DNA of 64,000 nt from Hermodice carunculata (GCA_964020975.1 OZ026612.1:128011741-128075740); one strand, 5' to 3'; shown: positions 34,687 through 47,869, numbered from the stretch's first letter. Numbers and translations are program-made. The notes: generated by a model not told the origin, from the letters alone.

Positions 34687-37600
34687 GACTCAGACTCAGA
34701 CTCAGATGACATTTATTTGACACATCAATAACAATACATACATAAGGAATACAATTTTCAAAATTATATCACAGCAGTTACCATTATTTAGTAAAATTAC
34801 GACAAGTAATGTGTCAGGTTGACTCCTGCTAAGGAAATAAGTTTCCGCTATCACAGGAGCCACCTTTGAGAGATAATAACTGATTAAGTAAACTCACTCA
34901 AAATTTAGTAAAACACAGTCAACACATACATAAAACATAATCGATTTAAGAGTTACAAACATAGCAGTTGGGTATGGTACATACATTTGAGTATAGATTT
35001 ACATAGTAATTTTTTATATATCCTGAAAACCCTGAGAGTGAATGAGTATGTAATTTATCAGTGATACAAGGGGGATGATTTTGGAGTAAAGTTGGTATGT
35101 AATACCTGATAGACTGTTTGGATCTAGCTCTCGTAGGTACTGGGAAATGTGCATTATTACGACCACGGGTGAAGTAAGTATGATACGGTGGAGGGACTGA
35201 AAACATGTTTTGAAAATATTTTGGTAAGTCATCTCTTGTGTATCTGAAGCAAAATCTTAATGCCTTTAACTGTAACAAATCTTCAACTTTAAGAATACAG
35301 AGTTTTTTAAATAGAGGATCAGTGTGGGATATGTACCTGGCATGAGATATTAGACGAATGGCCATTTTTTGAAGTTGAAAAATTCGTTTACATGAATAAC
35401 CCCAGGCAAGGAGAGAATAATTTAGGTGTGGCAGAAAAAGAGAGTTGTACAGTACTAGCATAGTTTCAGTGGGTATAAAACTGTTTGTTCTTTTGAAAAT
35501 TCCAACAAGTTTGGAAAGTTTATTACCAATCTTATTTATATGAGCATCCCATTTTAAATTTTCTTGAATTCGGAGACCAAGGAAATCAAATTCTTCTGTT
35601 CTTAAAATGGGAACATTATTGATTTTTAAATCTAGTGTAAAATTTGTTTTTCTTTGAGGAAAGTGAAATATCATATATTTTGTTTTTGCGATATTTAGAG
35701 AAAGTTTATTTGCCGCCAGCCAATTATACACCTTGTTTAATTCACAATTAATAGAGAGAGATGTAGTTTGGACATTTAAATTTTGGGTGGGACAGAAGCT
35801 GAAAGAACAAAGGCTCTTTACAAGAGTGGTGTCATCAGCATATAAAATGGATTCAAAAACAGATGAGGCAAGATGCATGTCATTTGTATAAATTATGAAG
35901 AGGAGTGGGCCAAGTATCGATCCCTGAGGGACGCCAGTACTAACTGTTAGATTTTTAGAAGAAAATTCATCATATTGAACAAAATTGTGATCTATTTGTA
36001 AGGTAATTTTTAAACCACTGTAAAGCAATGCCAGAGACACCATAGTATTTCAATTTTTGGCAGAGAATCTGATGATCTAATGTATCGAACGCTTTTGACA
36101 GATCAAGATAAATAGCTATGGGTAATTCGCCTTTTTCAAGAACATTGAAAATTCGATCTATAAATTCCAAAGAGGCTGTTTCAGTAGAATGTAATTTCTT
36201 AAAACCATGTTGACTGGGATAAAATAATGAATTGGTTTCAAAGTAACTGTACAGCTGGTTGTAGACAACTTTTTCAAAAACTTTTGACAAGGCTGGAAGT
36301 AAGGAAATAGGTCTATAGTTATCTAAACAGGATTTATCATCCTTTTTGTAAATGGGAATCACTTTTGCTATTTTTAATTTATCTGGGAATATACTAGTGG
36401 TTAAGGATTGATTTATGATAATTGACAGTGGTTCTGAAATTGAAGGAATTAAGCCTTTAAGCAGTTTCATTGATAGATTATCATGCCCAGCACTGGTTTT
36501 CGGTTTAAACTTTTGTACAATCTGAATTATTTCCTGCGGCCCAACTGAGGTGAAAGAAAATATGTGATCAGTTGGACGTTTTAGATAGGAATTGTAAGAA
36601 GGCTTGTTTCTAGGATCAATCTCTGCTGCCAGTTTAGAACCAATATTTGTGAAAAATTCATTAAAACGATCAGCAATGACTTGTTTATTTGTTATCTTAT
36701 TATTTTCTATTTGGAAGAATGAAGGGAAATTTGTTTTGTTTTTGTTTAGATTCAAGACATCTCTTATCACATCCCAAGTCTTTTTGGTATCATTTTTAAA
36801 TTTTTCGAATTGAAAATGGTAATGCTTCTTTTTCTGTAAGCGGATACTTTTATTTAGTATGTTGTTATAGACCCTCAGATTTTGTTTCAAGGTATCATGT
36901 TGGGGGTTGTCTATTTCAGTACATTTTAACTTTTTATACAATGTGTCCCGAAATTTTATCGAAGTGAGAATACCATCTGTAACCCATGGGGACTTTTTGT
37001 GTTTATACTTATTAAATTTGACATTTCTTATTGGAAGATGTGTTTCTTTGGCGTTCCTTATTATACTATCTAATTTGTCGTAATTAATGTTTGGGTCACA
37101 CTGTAAATTCTGAATAAAAGTTTGACTCATACATGAGTTTTTTACCTCATCATAGAAGCATTGAAGTGAGTAAGGATCCTTTGTAATTTTCCTAACATAT
37201 TTGGGTGGATGACTAACAACAAGTTCAGTTTTGATACATGTGAAGGAAGGAAGATGATCAGAAATGTCAGATAAGATAATACCAGATGTGGAACATTTCA
37301 AACTGTGAGATAGATTACAAAAGATATGATCAATGAGAGTAGCAGTCCTATCGGTTAACCTTGTTGGCAAAGTGATTTTAGGTAGGAAGCCATTACTAAG
37401 TAAAGTATCTAAATACTCAGCATACTTGATTCTTGTATTTACCTTAAGGAGATCAATGTTTAGATCACCAACAATAATTTTGTCTGATGATTCCCTTGAT
37501 ATCGTTTCAATTATTGGACTGAGATCATGTATAAAGGCATCGATATCATCATTTCTGTCATGCGGGGGTCTATAAATATTACATAATGTTACTTTTTGCT

Positions 37601-38240
37601 TCATATCTGCACCAGTTATGTCTATGAATTGGCCTTCCCAATGTCTGCTAGGAGAATAGAAGTTTCGTATAGCAAACTGAAAATCTTTACGTAAATAAAT
37701 CATCAAACCACCGTGGGAACTACATGTTGCAGCCAAAGGAATCAGTGTATAGTTATTAAGGTGAAAAAGTGAGTCAGCTGACGATGGATTTTCGATCCAG
37801 GTCTCTTGAAGACAAATAACACTAAATTCAAAATCATTTTCAGCTAGATTTTCAATCATCACCTTGAAGTTATCAAATTTGGCATTTAGGCTCTGAATAT
37901 TTAGAGTCAAAGCTGAAAAAGTGTTCATCAATGGCTTAAGATATTCTGAGAGATCTTTTGTCTCTACATATGGAGAGTCAGCTGCAATAGAAATAGCATT
38001 TTCAAGGTCATTTTCATTGTTCAACAAATCATTTAAACAGTTTACAGATACACCACCAAAATTTCTAAGTACTTCATGTTCCAGAGAACGAGGGATCATG
38101 AGTTATCTAAATATGAAAGATGTATGTTTTCATGATATATTAAAAAGCATAAGCAATAACCATGCAGATAATATTTTTTCCTGTCCATTTAGGTTTGTAT
38201 CATCTTCATTGATGCTCATCTTTCTTATTATTGAGGTTGC
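34687..38240 (-). mobile_element. Near-complete LINE (CR1/L2/Crack-like non-LTR retrotransposon)
   Basis: The coding region runs on the minus strand from 38099 to 34946, followed by a 260-base 3' UTR ending in a short (TGAGTC)n tail (34688-34708). Simple-repeat tails instead of poly(A) are usual for the CR1/L2 group. The 5' limit is uncertain; a short 5' frame (MSINEDDTNLNG...) lies upstream and may belong to the 5' part. I see no clear target-site duplication. It lies 230-400 bases from the DNA transposon at 38.48 kb. Confidence 0.85.
34946..38099 (-). CDS. LINE endonuclease/reverse transcriptase, one frame change
   Basis: Two overlapping frames make one polyprotein of roughly 1,050 residues. 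The first (709 codons, ATG at 38099, in-frame stop just upstream) holds the apurinic-type endonuclease: NIQSLN near residue 67, LQETW near 97, GDLN near 211, SDH near 280. It then holds the first part of reverse transcriptase: NYRPISLLPALSK near 594 and YLDLSKAFDTLDH near 664. The second (to 34946) carries GVPQGSILGPLLFIIYTNDM, catalytic YADDTTL and a C-terminal region with HTYFTRGRNN and a Cys-rich end (CTIPNCYVC). The frame changes in the overlap at about 35970-36043, most likely near 36000. Such enzymes nick the target and copy the RNA in place. Apart from that change the copy looks recent. Confidence 0.88.
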
Positions 38241-38517
38241 TGATCACGCCCGAGGGTTGACCATGGGTACCATATGTGTCCGAAATATAGCACGTGATGC
38301 TCTTTTAATGCTCTTCCAGTTATTAAGTATTCATTGTTATTAGTTCATTATCCCCAATCGATACAAACACACAGCGCGTGCTGCTAACACCTGGTTCCTG
38401 AGTGGTTATAGGACAACACAGCAACGTTAACTGTTATAAAAGGCTAATTTGAAATAGGGAAGTATAGCCTAGTGTCTGTCAGACTTTCTTAAGTCGTTTT
38501 CTTAGGTAGTTTTCAGT

Positions 38518-38710
38518 TTAGTTTAGTTTAGTTTAGTTTAAACGTATTATATTTTCCATACCGTGAAAAACAGGATTGGAGAACAAGCCGACGGCTTCTG
38601 TCAACTCCTCTCCTTGATACAAAGCTACAATACAACATAACAATATGAAAACTGACATGACTGCCCAAGTACTGTTAACTACTTGGGCAGTCATGTCAGT
38701 TTTCATATTA
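38518..38710 (-). mobile_element. Nested 3' retroelement fragment with 8-base duplication
   Basis: TTTTCAGT occurs at 38510-38517 and again at 38711-38718, flanking a 193-base insertion inside the left inverted end of the transposon. On the minus strand the insert ends in a (TAAAC)n tail (38518-38540) and starts with a perfect hairpin (38642-38709). This suits a 5'-truncated LINE or SINE inserted by target-primed copying. The insertion is later than the host transposon. Confidence 0.75.
38642..38709. repeat. Perfect 30-base hairpin
   Basis: Arms 38642-38671 and 38680-38709 are exact reverse complements around the 8-base loop CTGTTAAC. It forms the 5' edge of the nested retroelement and could come from snap-back copying during insertion. 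Confidence 0.95.
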
Positions 38711-39329
38711 TTTTCAGTATAACATATTAATGTATTGACTTATGAGAAATGTCATTATTGTGACTGATAATAAAGATCTTTTTACTTAATTAATTCGTCT
38801 GAGGGCGATCACAGGGTCGAGCTAAAACGAGCGAGGCCGCCAAGTGGGCTGGCGAGTCGTTTGTCGTGAAGAAAACGACTTTTAATGACCGCACGCTTCA
38901 CAGTTCATCCTATAGACGTCTCTACTTGTCCGTCAACTTTTTTGGCCGGTCTTTACTTATTCATGAGGTAAGTTCAACATGGGTCGCCCATAGAGTTTGA
39001 TCGTGTCTTGACCTTTGCAGCACTGAAAATCGGTAGCACTGTTGTTTCTGACAACCCCCCCTCCCACACACACACAGCTTAGCAAAATTTTACCTGTAAT
39101 TACATTGATCTCTTTGATGTGTTTCTTGTCACTTTTACTTTGCTGAGAACTGGTTTGTGTTGAAGTTCTCCCTGGAGTCGGAGTTAGGCCTATTTCAGTC
39201 TGTGTTGACACATTCACACACTGGGGCTGATGCGTTGTTTGAGTTGACAAGTATTCATTGATGTCTTTCAATGCCTGTTTCTGCAACAGTCGGGGAATTT
39301 TGCTGGGGCTGCTAAACAGGGATCGCATT

Positions 39330-39745
39330 TATTATTATTATTTTTTTGCTGATGGTTTTGGGCCAGCTTGTTGACGTAAAGTAGCACTACTACTACTAGG
39401 GGTCCGATATGGACTTATTGCAGAACTTGACAATCCCCTTTTTGTAATGGTTACTCCATGCGTTTGTTTCAAACGACTTACCGTGTTTTCAAATTGTAGC
39501 ATCGATGACTGTCGCTTTCTATTTGCAGTCATTATTTTTCCATTGCAGGATTTGCATTAAAATTGCTAGCATATGCTCCTCGATCGCGCCATGACCACGG
39601 AGCACATTGTGTAACTCATTCTAAGGTCCTGATTTCTCACCATAGCGATCAGTAAAATTGAGACGTTTGTCTGTAGAAACTTGTTCACCACAAACAATGC
39701 ACGGGTTCGTGCTTTCACCATGTTGCATGCCATCCTTGACCTCTT
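39330..39745 (-). pseudogene. Reading-frame remnants inside the 38.5-kb transposon
   Basis: One minus-strand frame near 39.55-39.74 kb reads GESTNPCIVCGEQVSTDK with a CxxC pair, then ELHNVLRGHGAIEEHMLA, and stops. The adjacent ATG frame (39532) reads MTANRKRQSSMLQFENTVS, with a GTAAGT donor-like site after ENT. It continues to a stop created by four tandem TAA codons at 39329-39340, after which the same frame resumes with MRSLFSSPSK (39328) to about 38957. The CxxC frame is protein-like but I cannot name the family. Confidence 0.4.
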
Positions 39746-40029
39746 AATCCGCGAAGCGCCATCAAGATACAAGCGCGTCATCTGAAGACAGCACCACGAA
39801 GCGTGTCGTCATATAAAGTCGTTTTCTTCACGACAAATGATTCGCGAGGCCGCTTCGCGGTCTCGCTCGTTTTAGCTCGACCCTGTGATCGCCGTCGGAT
39901 GAATTAATTAAGTTAAAAAAATCTTTATTATCAGTCACAACAATGACATTTCTCATAAGTCAATACATTAATATGTTCTACTGAAAACTACCTATAAAAA
40001 CGACTTCAGAAAGTCTAAGTGTCTGTATG

Positions 40030-43000
40030 TATTCAGTTGAAATCGACGCTCTCCGTTGCCCCCCCTCCCCCTCCACCCCTCCCCCCCCCCACACACACAG
40101 ACACAGACACGCATATATATGTATTGAATCATAAGTTTTAAATCTAGTAAACGTTTTCATGTGGTCAAGGTCTATGATATTTGGTTGTGGAAAATATCCC
40201 TGTATTTTAGGAGAAGAGTTTTGATGATTTTTCTTGAAGTTATTGGTTGTTAGCACTTCCCCTACAAATAACTGGCTTCCTTCAAAAACACACTTATTAT
40301 CTTTAGCCGTAAATTCCAAATTGCAATGACACAAAGGAAACCGTTAACCCTCATGCAGATCCATGCGTTGAGTCAAACGACGGATTTGTGAAACAACTGA
40401 TCAGGGCACCAGATAATGGCATGGGAAGTAAAACAAAAATGCAAATTATGTCTTTCAACTCACAAGGATGCACAATTTGGAAACATCAGGTGCATTTTAT
40501 GAACTGCCCCTTTAGATTTTTTTCTGTGCAGCAAATATAATTTCAAATCCCTACCTCTCCTATAACAGTGAAATTTTCCTCCTGATATGCATTTACTTTT
40601 ACCCTGTACCTTACTTTTGCGTTCACATGTGCTCAACGGCCATATTATCAATCTACACCCACTGATATGCGATTAGTATTCTGACCTTGCCCCATAAACT
40701 CACCCCATGCCATTTGTACGGCCTTCCATCCTAAACCCATTCCAATGATATGCAAGCAGTAATCTGATCTTATGTCCACACTAAAACCCATCCCCACTTG
40801 GTTACATTGAAAATACTTAGTAACAAACCATAACTATGTAAAAGTACACATGGATGGGTTGCCATTTCTTGAAAATAGACAGGGTGCATAATTTAATTCA
40901 TTGACTGCCAATTTTGACACAAGACAATTCAGCTCTTAATTGACATAATGATATTCGTACAGTTTGTAAAGCGGCATGGAGTACCAGCATACCTACAGTT
41001 GCAGTGACAATAAGAATGGTCCAGGTCAACAGTTTCTTTAGCATTCTTTTGGGCGCAATGTCAGATAACGGCCATTCTAGCAAGAACACCACGTAAATGA
41101 AGCAATCAAACAACCTCAAACCACAATATAAAGAAGAACAGTTTCTCAGAAACGCTATATATGGCAGACAAAACACTCACGTATTTTGCAGCTCACAAAG
41201 CGACATGACCCAAAACACTTTGAAGCGACTGAAATTAACAATCTTCCTCTATCTCATCTAGACACGCAAAATTAGGAAACAAACACAATGTAAAGTGTTG
41301 ATAAGTAGATAAAAAGATCTACAATTAGCAGGTTCGTGGGTATGAAGATGTACAACACGAGGCAAAATAATATTATGGCGCACTGACGGGAAGAATAAAT
41401 ACGAAGTAGTAGATAAAAAGATATAAGCACGAAGTAATTAGCGTTTTCAGTCGTCCAGTCACACAATTTCAACATTCTGTGATATGAAAGAATGTTATGT
41501 GTCGTATAATTCTAATACATATTACATCACATATCTTCATTACTTTAATTGTTTGCAAAACCAATTCAAACTGTATCATTCTGATGTGTAAACAGGCACA
41601 CAGTACCAAAGTTGAACGGGTGTACAACAGAAAGCTGTACATGAATCAAACCTATCACATATAGTGGAACCACCGTACTAAGACCTCTCCACAAACTAAC
41701 CACTTCCCTATTACAACCTTGTTCATCCCTGCTTACTTCAGGTTGAAAACGTTGTTTTCTCTTTTGATACCACTCTTACATCTCGATCTATTTTGGCCGG
41801 TCCCATGGATGGTCCTAGTAGAAAGATTTCACTGTGCTGTGTAAGCCCCACCCACCCACCCGCCTCCGTCCCCTCCACAAAAAGCCAGCTCCCTGCATAA
41901 GAAACCTGTCTGCTCACCTCACATTGGCAAGCCTTTGCCATGCCGTTATTAAGATCCATTTAGTACATGGTTAAAAAAGATCACGTACCAGAGCAATAAG
42001 GGACTGATATTTTGATAATTGGATTGTATAACTATTAATATTACCCAGAATATATTACATTGTAAATTGGTCCTGTTTACAGTGACGAAAGGTCCTTTCA
42101 TGGGTACGCTTACACATGCCTTCAATGCAGTTAAAATCTGTCGACATTGATTTGTAGGGGTCTTGTTTACAAGTGTATTATACTGCCATTACTTCCCTTT
42201 CTAAAGGAAAGCCGCTAGAACAAACAGCTGACCCAATAATGTATGCATATAAATAGGCTGTTAATATTGACAGGCTGGAATGTGAAAAACACGGAGCTTG
42301 ATACAAATCATTTGAACATGTAATTCGCAATGTTTGATATCAGCATATATTATTGATTCCACTCAATGAATCATATAGCTCATTATTTTTTTTCTTGGAG
42401 CTCAGAAATTCATATATAGAGATCCAAAGTTTCATTTAACAGATCAATAAACAATCCATGGATACACGAAATTCTAATATAATTTAGCCATATACATTGA
42501 TCTCCATTATTCCTTTTCGTAACTGCATAAAAAATTTATCAAGCTCCATAACTGATTTTTTAACCTCCATAATTCCAACTTCAAACATAATTTTTTTTAG
42601 CTTTGAAAATGAAATATGGAACTCAATAATTCATTTATAGAGCTCAAAAGGTTCCTTTTAAACTTTTATAGATAACAGTGCCCCAATGACCTGCACTGTA
42701 ATTTAACATGAAACATAGTTTCCCACAGGGAAAGAGCAATAAAAGCGTAGATAGATTCTTACTGGAAATGTTATAAAAAATCCCCATACGTGAATGGACA
42801 CACATGTACTGCAAACAGAAAGATGTAATAAAAGTCTATATTTAGAACAATACATAAGAAGTTGAATTAAGCGTTCCATTGGTAAACAACCCTTAGTGGT
42901 CCGCCTGTGCGGACCTGACCGAACTCGTAAATTGCTTCTTTTTCTGTGAGAAATGAAGTAAACAACATATAAACAAATCTGAGCAAAAGAACTGAACAAA

Positions 43001-44870
43001 TCCTAAGATATTAAAAGAGGCTCTATATATTTAAATAACTTTTGTTTTTTAACAGAGACTTCGAAACATGGAACATACTTTGTAGTGTTATTACTCCATT
43101 TGCCACTGATTTTTTTAGATCCATGTGTAATTCAAAGAGATCAAATAGGTAGCCATTTAAATCTGAATAATTGTTGTACAGACAGGGATAATTAATCTTC
43201 ATAAGTGAATTGTGAACTTGTGATTATTTTTTAGTTCTGTAAAGTTGTTTTATTATCAATAGTTCCATTTTATTCTCATTTCCTAGTTATATTTTCATCT
43301 TGTTTTATTTTTAATCTCTAATGTGCAGGTATCATTTCAATCGATGAAGTTTGCCTCATTTAAAAGGAGGAGACTGGGAAGATTTCAGAGGCCAAGAGTG
43401 CAGAATGTAACAAATCTTTCGGCATATGCATGAATTGGATATGCAGGGACAGTAAAACGTGTTTAATGCAGGAAAGCATTTTTGGTGGACAGTATCTTTG
43501 GTACTTGGTATCAGAATTCAGAACATATCTTACTCAATATTTTGCAAGATATAATCACATTAGTATGTAACATGTAATAAAGTGAGCCAATACTATAACT
43601 CTTACATGTACATGTACAGCCATTTGTATCACGATGAACATACATGTATATTATACACATGAACAAAGTAAGACAGGACATGCATGCAGGCATATAAATG
43701 AGTGTCAGTATGACCCTAGCAAAAGACAAAAAAATTTGCTGGTGCTGGAGCCACCTTTTGATAGTTTTAACATCTTAGGCATCAATTTGCAAAAGGGAAC
43801 GAAGGTTTAACAATAGAATGACACATTTTGCTGGAAGAAGAAATTAGGCACAAAGAAAAAAAAATAAAGAAAACTGTCATGAAAGATGAAACTTCAGTTG
43901 TTGCACACATGTACATAGCAACTAGCTATGGTACATACATGTATATCTTGGTACCTGTCAAATTTTGCATAATTTGGCAAACATAGTAAGAGTATGTGTG
44001 CATTTTATCTTTGGATAAAATACATACACACACACTACTGAGTTTTTCTGTATTTGATTTTTTTTTATCTATGGGTTTTCAGCTATCAGAGTATTATGAC
44101 AATCATTCAACTGGTTGTACATGTGTGTTTCACTACTACCCAAGATGTCTTGTCACACTCTTCACTGATACTCTGTGGGGGCATACTGCACTAACAACTG
44201 GAGACCGGCATATTTATAAATTGACACAGAGAGAGAGAGAGCAAGAGAGACAGAGAGACAGAGGCCATGCTATATTTGTGTGGACCTCTGCCAATTAGTA
44301 GCTATAGTAATTCCATTAGAAATTTGTTATCAATTATGCACCAAAATCACGCCAGTACAAAGAGTTTATTGTCTTGCAATTCCATAGCTTGGGTAATAAA
44401 CATGGGTCTTGGAAGCTGTTGACTGAGGTCACCCCAGTATCAGAGAAGAAGCACCTGTGACTATCCCTCTGTGTAGGGGGACTGTCACAGTGTGCTGCTT
44501 AGCATTATACTGGGTCAAGCACAACCAGAACCTAGTCCTGGCATGCTGCAAGAGAAGAACTGTAAGCCTATTTTCTAATATAAGTTTCCCGAGGAATATT
44601 GTGACCACAATGCCTGTGTATTGATCTCTCTCTACATCATCACTATTAACTTATCATGTATAACCAGCTAACATTTATTGATAAATCTTAGTTCACAGAT
44701 TGACAGCAGAATTACTGATTCACAAGTCATGAAGGCCAAGTAAGAGTTCTGCCTTCTTGTTTAGAAATATGACTCTATACAAAATGTGTTCCACAAACGA
44801 AAAAAACTTGGTGGAAAATAGTGAAAAAGTTAATGCACATTGACCCAAAAGACAATTAACCCATTGCTAT
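40030..44870. other. No supported gene
   Basis: The 118-codon frame at 39978-40334 (minus, partly over the transposon end) and the hydrophobic 40898-41176 frame (minus, no ATG start) have no recognisable family. A short duplication (CCC-ATGATATGC.A.CAGTA near 40655 and 40740) occurs, and a GA-rich run lies at about 44226-44265. Confidence 0.4.
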
Positions 44871-44879
44871 TACTGGCTG

Positions 44880-45450
44880 GAAACCCCAGATGACCTTACA
44901 GCTCAAGGTGATAAAATCAACATATATTTGGCACCTCCTGTTTGTGCAATTTGTAACAGCTCTATTCACAAAGGATTTACCCTTTCTTCTTGTGCAATCA
45001 GCTGATATCTGTGCAATCCCTAAGGTTACACCTCCAAGTGACATAAAGTATAGATCTATGACCGATTTCCCCTATGCCTATCATTACCAAGATAAGATCA
45101 TTTTCCAGCTACAAAGTCATAAACCTGCATGGATGTGTGACAACATGGTGCCAGAAAAGGACATTCCACAACCGGGTTCTACTTATAATTCTACCTCCTG
45201 TGTATAAAACCCTTCATACAGTCAACAAGAAAACACATCCACCTCATCCTTATTGGCTTTTCTAAAGCTTTTCACCACACATCACTCCTTCCTTCTGAGA
45301 AAGATACAGAAAAACAATATTGACCCCTTTTATAGCAGACTGGTTTCACAGTTTCCTCAGCCAAACACAGCATCTGAAAATTGACTCAAAACCTCCTGTT
45401 GGTGTGTGGTTAATGGTGAAGTATCCCAGGGTATATATATCAGTGTTGCC
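44880..45450 (+). mobile_element. LINE reverse-transcriptase relic
   Basis: Translation in several frames gives SADICAIPKVTPPSDI (about 44998-45045), LTPYLSKIL-like and KLMACVDNMVPEK-like blocks. Then come GFSKAFHHTS in place of the usual DFSKAFDH (about 45255-45285) and WFHSFLSQTQHLKI...VNGEV (about 45342-45422). This is the finger-to-palm order of a CR1/RTE-X-like RT. Frame changes are frequent, so it is an old copy. Confidence 0.75.
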
Positions 45451-45459
45451 AACCTGCCA

Positions 45460-47100
45460 CACTTAAAATCCGGGAGGTGTGTGTGTGTAATGTTTTTTCT
45501 CCGGTTGGTGAGAAAAATTTGGAAATTTCACTGAGATACTGTGTGGGTACAGCTGCACAAACTTTATATTTTTTTTTCTGTGTTGTTCTCTTGGCACACC
45601 ATGCTCAAGTAGAGTCTGTCATGTTTTAAACATATTTTATTCAAAAAAGCGAACGGGAAACAGGCTCTGCCTATCTCTACCAGAAGAATGATTCGTTCTT
45701 ACAGCCGAAAATAGCTTATGGAGATGAGAAATAAAACAAAAAGCTCAAAATGACTTTTGGAGTTCAATATTAAAAAATGGAGCTGAAAATTCATCGATTT
45801 TTTCTGGAGAGGAATCGGCTATCTCTTAGGAAATGACAGGATTGTTTGGTCATTTGTTCAAAACTAAGAGGTAGGCATAGGCCTATATGATCATGCCTCT
45901 TAAAATGTATTTTATCACGTTAACAAATAGAAATGGGGAAAAAATGAGGCTCACGTAAAATTGGTCCCCTGTAAATACAATAAATGAGAAAAATGTCACT
46001 ACTTTTACATAAAGGATCAAATAAAGCATAAAGAAATGAGTAGTACGCCTTATTAAACAATGTAATACACTCAATAATATTGTTAAAATAACTTTGGAAG
46101 TCCACAAATGTACATTTTATATTGACCAGGTATGTAAAACATCACGACCATGCATCATGTAGTTCGTGTGATTTACACGAAAAGTCAACATTCACCACAC
46201 AATTCCACACCACCATCTTCTTTGCTTGGACCAGCCCAAGCCAAGTGCAAGGGATGATCTTTTCGGGGAAGTATAAAATGTCTTCACAACAATAGAGGCC
46301 CCCCACATCACTATTTGTTTTAAGCAGTTGAACTTTAAATGTGGTACATACATATATAGTTATTTTTCCATCATTTTCAACGCAGCTTTGGTGAATTTCC
46401 TTGTATATCCACACATGTGGTAGTGATAAAATATTTACTGAATGACCATCGCACTGTTGTATTAAGATGGCAAACCCTAATCATGACAGCAATAATGTTA
46501 CATGTAAGGGTTGAAAGTAGACAATTGTTGCTATAAATATCTGCCTTTAATACAGATAGTTCAGTTACATTATGGATACATTTTATATACATGTGTTCAT
46601 TTGATATTACCCTACTCATATTAACTATGTCTTTTATAGACCTAATTGCTTTCTATGCGTATTCGGACTCACGCAGAGCCAAGTTATGTGCTCAGACAGA
46701 GGACACAAATTATTGAAATGATGCATATAATGTCCACATGTACTTCTTATATTTTCGGTGTTTGTATATCTTGACGGAATAGGGAGATTGAATTGTCTGA
46801 TTGGATGATTTCCAATTAAGTTTTCTTTAATGACCATCTTTATGAACTCAGCTGTTTTTACATAAATGTATATAAAAAATTATGATCCTTGTGTCTCAAG
46901 ACACAAGACTCAACCGTACTGCACGAGGCGGCGTTGCCGGTGGTGTATTCAGGTTAAAAGTGTTTAGTCTGCACTATTCTACGACAAACAGGTTATTTCG
47001 TAATATTCTAAACCACGATGCATTCTTTTAGGTAGTACTTTCATGCATTTATTCATTTTATTTTGTTTTGTCTCAGTTATGAATGTCGATATTTGTCTGG
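45460..47100. other. No recognisable gene
   Basis: AT-rich sequence. Short minus-strand frames have no motifs. Confidence 0.4.
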
Positions 47101-47139
47101 CAAGCCGTTTTAGCATTTTTAAAAAAGAGTCAAACCTGC

Positions 47140-47830
47140 CCATGCGCCCACCTGTCTTAAGGGAACAACTGTTGAAAGCGACCAGCCCGAAGTCCCCCCC
47201 CCCCCCCCAACGATTTCCTTTTCTTTTGTTTTTACCTGTTTTAAGGGATCGCCTGTCCAACGCGCCCAGCGCCCAGGTAAATCGGGTCCCGTCGTATCAG
47301 TTTACCTGTGTTACCGGACCAAAGCGCCATCTGTGGCCACAAATATATACCATTTTTGTGTGAATTTTCTTTCTTGGTCTTTAAATTGTTTTATTGTGTA
47401 AACGCCGACCTACATAATTTCGCACGGCAAGCGCTGATTTTCTTTCACCGGTGATCAAAATAAAACAGAATTTTTTTTTATCTTCACAACCGAAAGTAGA
47501 TTCTATCAAACTACACAATTCAGGTACAAGTTGCAATACGATCGCCACAGATAGGGGGTTTGGAGCACCAGAAATACATCGATTAATGAAATGAAGAGCA
47601 TAAGCTATAATGGAGTATGAGGGCAATTCACCGATGGCAAGAAACGTTTGAAGGTGCAGACTGGAAATAAAAACATTAACCATCTCTGCTGGAAATATTT
47701 CTGTGAATGCACATCACGCCATATATATATATACATATTACAGGTCCTCTTTTGCAACAGAAGGCGCTACAGTTTGCTTGAGATGGACCCTGTCTTAAGG
47801 GACCACCTGTCTTAAGGGAGCACGTTCATC
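47140..47830 (+). repeat. Scattered CTGTCTTAAGGGA-type repeats
   Basis: The motif CTGT(C/T)TTAAGGGA followed by (A/T)C occurs near 47151, 47237, 47790 and 47809, with a diverged form (CCTGTCGTAAATGACCAC) near 48388. Such sequences are common at the ends of mariner/pogo-related MITEs, but I could not define one complete element. Confidence 0.45.
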
Positions 47831-47869
47831 CAGTCCCAAGGGTAATCCGTGAAGACAGATTTAGCTGTA

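Larger units (their letters stand above)
38479..40017 (-). mobile_element. DNA transposon with 220-base inverted ends and 8-base duplication
   Basis: The left end (38479-38899, with a 201-base nested insertion) and the right end (39798-40017) are reverse complements over about 220 bases. Shared blocks include AGACTTTCT.AAGTCGTTTT, the CATATTAATGTATTGACTTA run and GATCACAGGGTCGAGCTAAA. AGTGTCTG flanks both sides (38471-38478 and 40018-40025), an 8-base target duplication as made by hAT- and P-type elements. The core of 0.9 kb codes on the minus strand for small frames only, with no catalytic transposase that I recognise, so it is probably non-autonomous. Confidence 0.85.

Noticed and set aside
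40898-41176. Hydrophobic 92-codon minus-strand frame
   Set aside because: It lacks an ATG at its start and has no recognisable family; a donor-like GTATGC inside is not enough.
47381-47683. 100-codon ATG frame on the minus strand
   Set aside because: Protein-like in parts and near an acceptor-like site, but no domain, donor or second exon could be found.
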